Source: Hungatella sp.
GTDB lineage: Bacteria; Bacillota; Clostridia; Lachnospirales; Lachnospiraceae
Direction of reading: 5' to 3'
Length of the DNA: 35,646 nt
Assembly: GCA_022796015.1 (NCBI GenBank)
Contig: JAAWHU010000032.1
Location: 1-35,646 of the forward strand
In this document: piece by piece, positions 31,968 through 35,646 of the stretch
How the letters are laid out: each line of letters begins with the position of its first letter
Position numbering within the stretch: the stretch's first letter is position 1
Notes under the pieces: model-generated
What the model was told of the DNA's origin: nothing
Databases searched by the model: none
The model's input: the letters and a program-made list of their open reading frames with translations, nothing else
Made by a program: the position numbers and the translations under genes

Positions 31968-33395
31968 ATGAATATAGATAAAATCGTAACCGGAGAATAT
32001 GTGGACCTTCCCAGGATGCTGGATGCCAGGGAGCGCCGCCAGTATGTCCAGAAACACCTTCTTGACACCTACGGCTGCCCCCTTATTTCTTTCACCCTAA
32101 ATATTCCCGGCCCCATAAAGGTCTTCCCTCTCTCTGTCCGCACCTTTGAGGAAGGCTTAAAGCTAATCCGCACCCAGTTAAGTGCCTGGCGCCTGCCTGT
32201 GAAAAAGGAAGCACGGATCCAGGATATCACCGGCTATGAGGTGTTTTTCTGTGTGGATGCCCCTGCCTTAAAGCTCAAGGAGATTCTCTGCCGTCTGGAG
32301 GAGAGGACCCCCTTGGGCCGTCTGTTTGATCTGGATGTGATTAAGACTGATGGAGCCAAGCTCTCCCGCCAGGAATTTGCCTTGCCTGTGCGCAGATGCC
32401 TGATCTGCAGTCAGGATGCATTTGTGTGCAGCCGCTCCCGCGCCCACAGCATCCGGGAGCTTTTGGAGCGGGAATGTGAGATTATGCAGGAATACTTTGA
32501 CCTGCAATATGCCCGCCGCATCTCCTCTCTGTCCATGGCCGCTCTCCTCTACGAGGTAGCCGCCACACCCAAGCCGGGGCTGGTGGACCGGGATAACTCC
32601 GGCTCTCACAAAGACATGGATTTTTATACCTTCCAGTCCAGCGCCGTGTCCTTAAACCAGTTTTTTGAGGAGTTCACCCTTTTGGGAATCCGCAGCCACG
32701 AAAAACCTGCCCAGGAGGTCTTTGCCCTGATCCGTCCTGTGGGAATCCAGGCGGAGGAAGCCATGCTTGCCGCCACTGGAGGAGTCAATACCCACAAGGG
32801 AATGATCTTCTCCCTGGGGATCTTCTGCTGCGTTCTCGGGTATCTCTACGGCAATGAGGTGCCGTTTTCGGAGGAAGCCTTTGTCGGTACCTGCCGGAAG
32901 ATGACCTGCCATCTGATGGATGATTTTGAGGGAATAACCGCGGCAAATGCCAGAACCAACGGGGAACGGCTCTACGCCCTCCACGGAATCACCGGAATCC
33001 GGGGAGAGGCAGCGGAGGGATATCCTACGGTCTTCGGCCTGGCACTTCCTGCCTTTCGAAACTATAAAAAGCAGGGATTGTCCGATAATGATGCGGGAGT
33101 TCTGACTCTGCTTCACATTATGGCAGAAGCCCTGGATACCAATATGATCGCCAGGTCTGATTATGAGACCGTGAAGGAGCTTCAGAGGCGGGTGAAGGGG
33201 CTTTTGGAGAAAATGGAACAGGATAAAAGACCGGAAAAAGCGGATTATATGGCGGTGATCCGGGAACTGGATAAAGAGTTTATTGAGAAGAATATCAGTC
33301 CGGGGGGAAGCGCGGATATGTTGGCGTTGACTTATTTTGTGGAGTCTGTGGCACATTTTGATAGATCTACATTTATCCCACATCAATCCCAATAG
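31968..33395 (+). CDS. citXG: Fused citrate lyase prosthetic-group proteins CitX-CitG
   Basis: The N-terminal part (about 1-170) is CitX: MLDARERRQYVQKHLL, GRLFDLDVIKTDG and RRCLICSQDAFVCSRSRAHS. The C-terminal part (about 180-475) is CitG: TPKPGLVDRDNSGSHKDMDF, GGVNTHKGMIFSLG, MDDFEGITAANARTNGER and SPGGSADMLALTYF. CitG makes triphosphoribosyl-dephospho-CoA from ATP and dephospho-CoA; CitX attaches the group to the acyl carrier subunit of citrate lyase. The ATG at 31968 is chosen (475 residues; CGGAG upstream) over upstream in-frame codons that lack family sequence. The citCDEF genes are not in the window. Confidence 0.92.
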   Translation: MNIDKIVTGEYVDLPRMLDARERRQYVQKHLLDTYGCPLISFTLNIPGPIKVFPLSVRTFEEGLKLIRTQLSAWRLPVKKEARIQDITGYEVFFCVDAPALKLKEILCRLEERTPLGRLFDLDVIKTDGAKLSRQEFALPVRRCLICSQDAFVCSRSRAHSIRELLERECEIMQEYFDLQYARRISSLSMAALLYEVAATPKPGLVDRDNSGSHKDMDFYTFQSSAVSLNQFFEEFTLLGIRSHEKPAQEVFALIRPVGIQAEEAMLAATGGVNTHKGMIFSLGIFCCVLGYLYGNEVPFSEEAFVGTCRKMTCHLMDDFEGITAANARTNGERLYALHGITGIRGEAAEGYPTVFGLALPAFRNYKKQGLSDNDAGVLTLLHIMAEALDTNMIARSDYETVKELQRRVKGLLEKMEQDKRPEKADYMAVIRELDKEFIEKNISPGGSADMLALTYFVESVAHFDRSTFIPHQSQ

Positions 33396-33423
33396 CTTTG
33401 AAATAAATTATTTTCCTATGATT

Positions 33424-34215
33424 TCACACGACGGCATCCAGCACTACCAATAATTTGCAGAATCCAATCAACTTATCAAGGCTTTGATTTAAAAACTTAT
33501 CTTTTAAAAACTGTACAAATATTTTACCGATTATATTTTCATGACGTTTTTCCTCTTCAAATTGAATTAAATTCTTTACATTAATTATCCCTTTTTCATA
33601 TAGATCATTAATCTCTATACAAATATCTACAATACTTTTAGAGAAATTTTCTCCGTTTAAACGGAAACGCATAATATGATGCTCAACAAAAAATATAGTT
33701 TTTTCATCTTTACTATCTACATCAGCCTCATAAATATGCCTCAAAAGATTATAACATATTCTGCATGAAATATCATTTTTCTTATATCCTATGGGCTGCA
33801 AAATAATGGAATTAATATTGCAATAATCCTCCCTCATTTTCTGATATGTACCACAAATTTCTTCACACTCCCGGGGGCATTTCTCTAATAACTTATAGTT
33901 ACTGAAATCTATCTTTTCAATTCTTTTTTTATACACTAGATTACATCTTGCGCAGGATGCCGAAAAATTAAACTTACAATTTTTCAGCATACTGTTTTTC
34001 CCAACCTGATTGTAATTACCTTCCTTGTCAACCGAATGTTCCAAATGAAAATTGATTTTCCCATCGGTCCTCAACGAAGTTCCGCAATACATACAATAAG
34101 AATCAGATGCCGAAGAAAGGATTTTTCGTAATAACTTTGAATTATCATTTGTATAATACGCCTTATTTTCTTTCGGATAGAAAATATCAAACTTTTCTGG
34201 TAAGCAAACCTTCAT
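33424..34215 (-). CDS. HNH endonuclease, PtuB-like
   Basis: The 263-residue protein has an HNH core: CMYCG (C41, C44), HLEH (His60), KFNFSASCARCN (Asn83, C88, C91, Asn92). Two Cys pairs bind structural zinc and His60 would be the general base, as in PtuB of Septu systems and other defence HNH nucleases. The C-terminal half is helical without a known domain. It overlaps the ATPase gene by four bases (ATGA), so the two are translated together. The stretch is far more AT-rich than its left neighbour citXG, which suggests horizontal gain. It likely cuts nucleic acid when the ATPase senses infection; that role is inferred from the pairing. Confidence 0.8.
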   Translation of the reverse strand: MKVCLPEKFDIFYPKENKAYYTNDNSKLLRKILSSASDSYCMYCGTSLRTDGKINFHLEHSVDKEGNYNQVGKNSMLKNCKFNFSASCARCNLVYKKRIEKIDFSNYKLLEKCPRECEEICGTYQKMREDYCNINSIILQPIGYKKNDISCRICYNLLRHIYEADVDSKDEKTIFFVEHHIMRFRLNGENFSKSIVDICIEINDLYEKGIINVKNLIQFEEEKRHENIIGKIFVQFLKDKFLNQSLDKLIGFCKLLVVLDAVV

Positions 34216-35198
34216 TTTTCTCCTATGTTCCTCACTATAAAGTCATAAAGTATCTTTTCTTTCGCCTTAAGTCCTGATCTGTCAGTCTCTTTAATTTTCT
34301 TCAAATCTTCATCATCCAATTCCTTTCCATCAACTATCATACTCACTCGTTCTTCCCACCATTTATCACCACGATTCCCTATATTCACCATTGCATTCCG
34401 TATCTTTTCAATCTGTCCAATCTGCTCAATGTTATCCGCATCAAAAAAATAAACTATATTTTCTCTTATGTCATCCTGATAAACATTATTTATTAAAGCA
34501 ATATCTATATCCTCTATACTTATAATCACGGATAAGGAATGAATCACGAATAGAAAACGGGTATCTGGATAGCTTTCAGACAGCTTATTAATAAAATCAA
34601 GAAGGGACTCCTCCGAAAAATATGCATCAAACTCATCTATAACAACTGCTTTAATTCCATTATTTACTGCATAGTTCACCTCCATTAGAATTCTCATTTT
34701 AGCGGCTTCGCTGTTTGAAATCATATTCAGGTTTATCTTTCCGTTTACGATTACCATTTCCCTAGATAAAATATTATCTGTTGTCTTCACTTTTTCTACT
34801 GAAAAGCCGAAAAATTTTTGATACATATCATTGTACTTTTCTATATTATCCAATAATTCGTCAAATGCAACAGCTCCCCCTGAATTTTGCTGCACAAACT
34901 CATCTAATACTGTAAACACCCCATCTTTTAAGCGATGTTCCAAAATCTCCTCTGTTGATAATTCTGATAATTTTTTTACAAAAACATTGCCTCTATCTAC
35001 CATAATTCTATTCTTGGGGTCAATATAATAAAAAAGATTCTGCGCTTCTTTCAAAGACTTTTTTAAGATATCCTTTATTAACTGTGTCTTTCCAATGGCA
35101 TTGCTTCCAGTTATAATCAAATTTCTATGTTTATAAAAATCGGTTTCATTTACTATATCATCATATATTTTGTTTACACTTTCGTATATATTTTGCAT
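34212..35198 (-). CDS. Compact ABC/RecF-type ATPase, PtuA-like
   Basis: Walker A is GSNAIGKT (31-38), Walker B VVIDEFD (185-191), the signature-like stretch is SNSEAAKMRI (161-170), and a switch His lies in FVIHSLSV (His220). The order and the Ser-x-x-E signature fit SMC/RecF/AAA-type ATPases of defence systems. The 328 residues are short against the roughly 450-600 of PtuA or OLD proteins, with only a short insert instead of coiled coil between Walker A and the signature. It is co-translated with the HNH gene and overlaps the upstream gene by 38 bases. Sensor role inferred. A TOPRIM domain is not seen. Confidence 0.82.
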   Translation of the reverse strand: MQNIYESVNKIYDDIVNETDFYKHRNLIITGSNAIGKTQLIKDILKKSLKEAQNLFYYIDPKNRIMVDRGNVFVKKLSELSTEEILEHRLKDGVFTVLDEFVQQNSGGAVAFDELLDNIEKYNDMYQKFFGFSVEKVKTTDNILSREMVIVNGKINLNMISNSEAAKMRILMEVNYAVNNGIKAVVIDEFDAYFSEESLLDFINKLSESYPDTRFLFVIHSLSVIISIEDIDIALINNVYQDDIRENIVYFFDADNIEQIGQIEKIRNAMVNIGNRGDKWWEERVSMIVDGKELDDEDLKKIKETDRSGLKAKEKILYDFIVRNIGEK

Positions 35199-35646
35199 AC
35201 TCTGCCCTCACTTCACTTATGGTACCTGTTAATCGTGACTCAACGCTTGCTTTATTTGATAACACCTTTTCAAAAATATCGGTTTTCTCTTCAAGCGATT
35301 TTATCCAGGATAATCTCAACTTTAGAGCCGGACTATAATATTCATCCAAAAGTCCAAGTTTGCAAAACGCTACAAAGACTGCCTCAAAAACCGCTTTATT
35401 GCATTTTTTTGTATCATCATCAAAGACTAATACATCCAAGTAATTCATAAGCAGTTGTATATCTGAATCTATGAATTCTTCAGGCAAAGTAATACAGGAT
35501 TCTGAATACCCCTCCATAATATTTGTCCAGTTAAATGTTCCATCATAGTCAGTTTCTATTCTATCATTTTCATATACTGTATAATAATTTAAAGCCAGCA
35601 TTTTCAGTAAAATCTCTACATCCTTAGAAAACTGGCTTATATTTCC
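35161..35646 (-). CDS. Hypothetical protein, first gene of the ATPase-HNH operon (partial)
   Basis: The reading frame is open to the right edge of the window (GNISQFSKDVEILLKMLALN then YYTVYENDRIETDYDGTFNW), so the N-terminus is missing. The visible 161 residues are acidic and helical (ITLPEEFIDSDIQLLMNYLD, CKLGLLDEYYSPALKLRLSW) with no membrane segment or recognised domain. It overlaps the ATPase gene by 38 bases and has the same AT-rich composition, so it is probably a third component of the same system. It could be a sensor or regulatory subunit. I assign no function. Confidence 0.7.
   Translation of the reverse strand, partial: GNISQFSKDVEILLKMLALNYYTVYENDRIETDYDGTFNWTNIMEGYSESCITLPEEFIDSDIQLLMNYLDVLVFDDDTKKCNKAVFEAVFVAFCKLGLLDEYYSPALKLRLSWIKSLEEKTDIFEKVLSNKASVESRLTGTISEVRAEYAKYIRKCKQNI

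Overview
The window looks like a chromosomal segment of a gut-type Clostridia, most likely a Lachnospiraceae member. The signs are AGGAGG-type ribosome binding sites, sigma-A-like promoters, and a backbone (rlmD, pcrA, ridA, rsmH, rfbABD, citXG, DUF1538) of moderately high GC that reads like Enterocloster/Lachnoclostridium-type genomes. Two AT-rich stretches (about 1.3-6.8 kb and 33.4 kb to the right edge) look acquired. No rRNA, tRNA or CRISPR array was recognised.

Left part (1-6.8 kb): a LysR regulator with an upstream palindrome, a GyrI-like protein, a TetR regulator plus DUF4180 pair with a visible promoter and operator, then a graveyard of mobile-element debris. The debris includes an internally deleted PD-(D/E)XK transposase-family protein, frameshifted TnpC-like genes, a serine-recombinase N-terminus fused to a DAK2-like scrap, a 69-base near-perfect hairpin and a RhuM fragment. 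It abuts the 3' end of rlmD, whose Lachnospiraceae-type C-terminal extension is cut short.

Housekeeping block (6.8-18.6 kb): on the minus strand rlmD, a small acidic-tailed membrane protein, pcrA, a TSCPD protein, ridA, a GH1 6-phospho-beta-glucosidase, a Cof-type HAD phosphatase and an RsmH-family methyltransferase. On the plus strand is a dTDP-rhamnose operon rfbA-rfbB-rfbD that lacks rfbC.

Catabolic operon (26.2 to 18.6 kb, minus strand): two sugar-type ABC permeases, an ACMSD-type amidohydrolase, a ROK repressor, an argininosuccinate-lyase-like enzyme lacking the usual ArgH N-terminal motif, a ROK sugar kinase and a lipoprotein solute-binding protein. Most genes overlap or touch. A sigma-A promoter and a XylR/ROK-style operator (TTAGTT-N13-AACTAA) lie in front. 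The gene set suggests uptake and breakdown of a sugar or sugar conjugate that needs a fumarase-superfamily elimination step; no described pathway fits it.

Right part (26.6-35.6 kb): a DUF1538 membrane protein, a tandem P-II-like protein and a MerR-methyltransferase fusion form an operon with a leader of about 200 bases. Then come a long structured inverted repeat, an MFS transporter, an orphan fused CitX-CitG, and finally an AT-rich operon at the edge: an unknown protein (partial), a compact ABC/RecF-type ATPase and an HNH nuclease. This last operon resembles a Septu-like (PtuA/PtuB) defence system with an extra component. It and the catabolic operon are the best candidates for undescribed systems.
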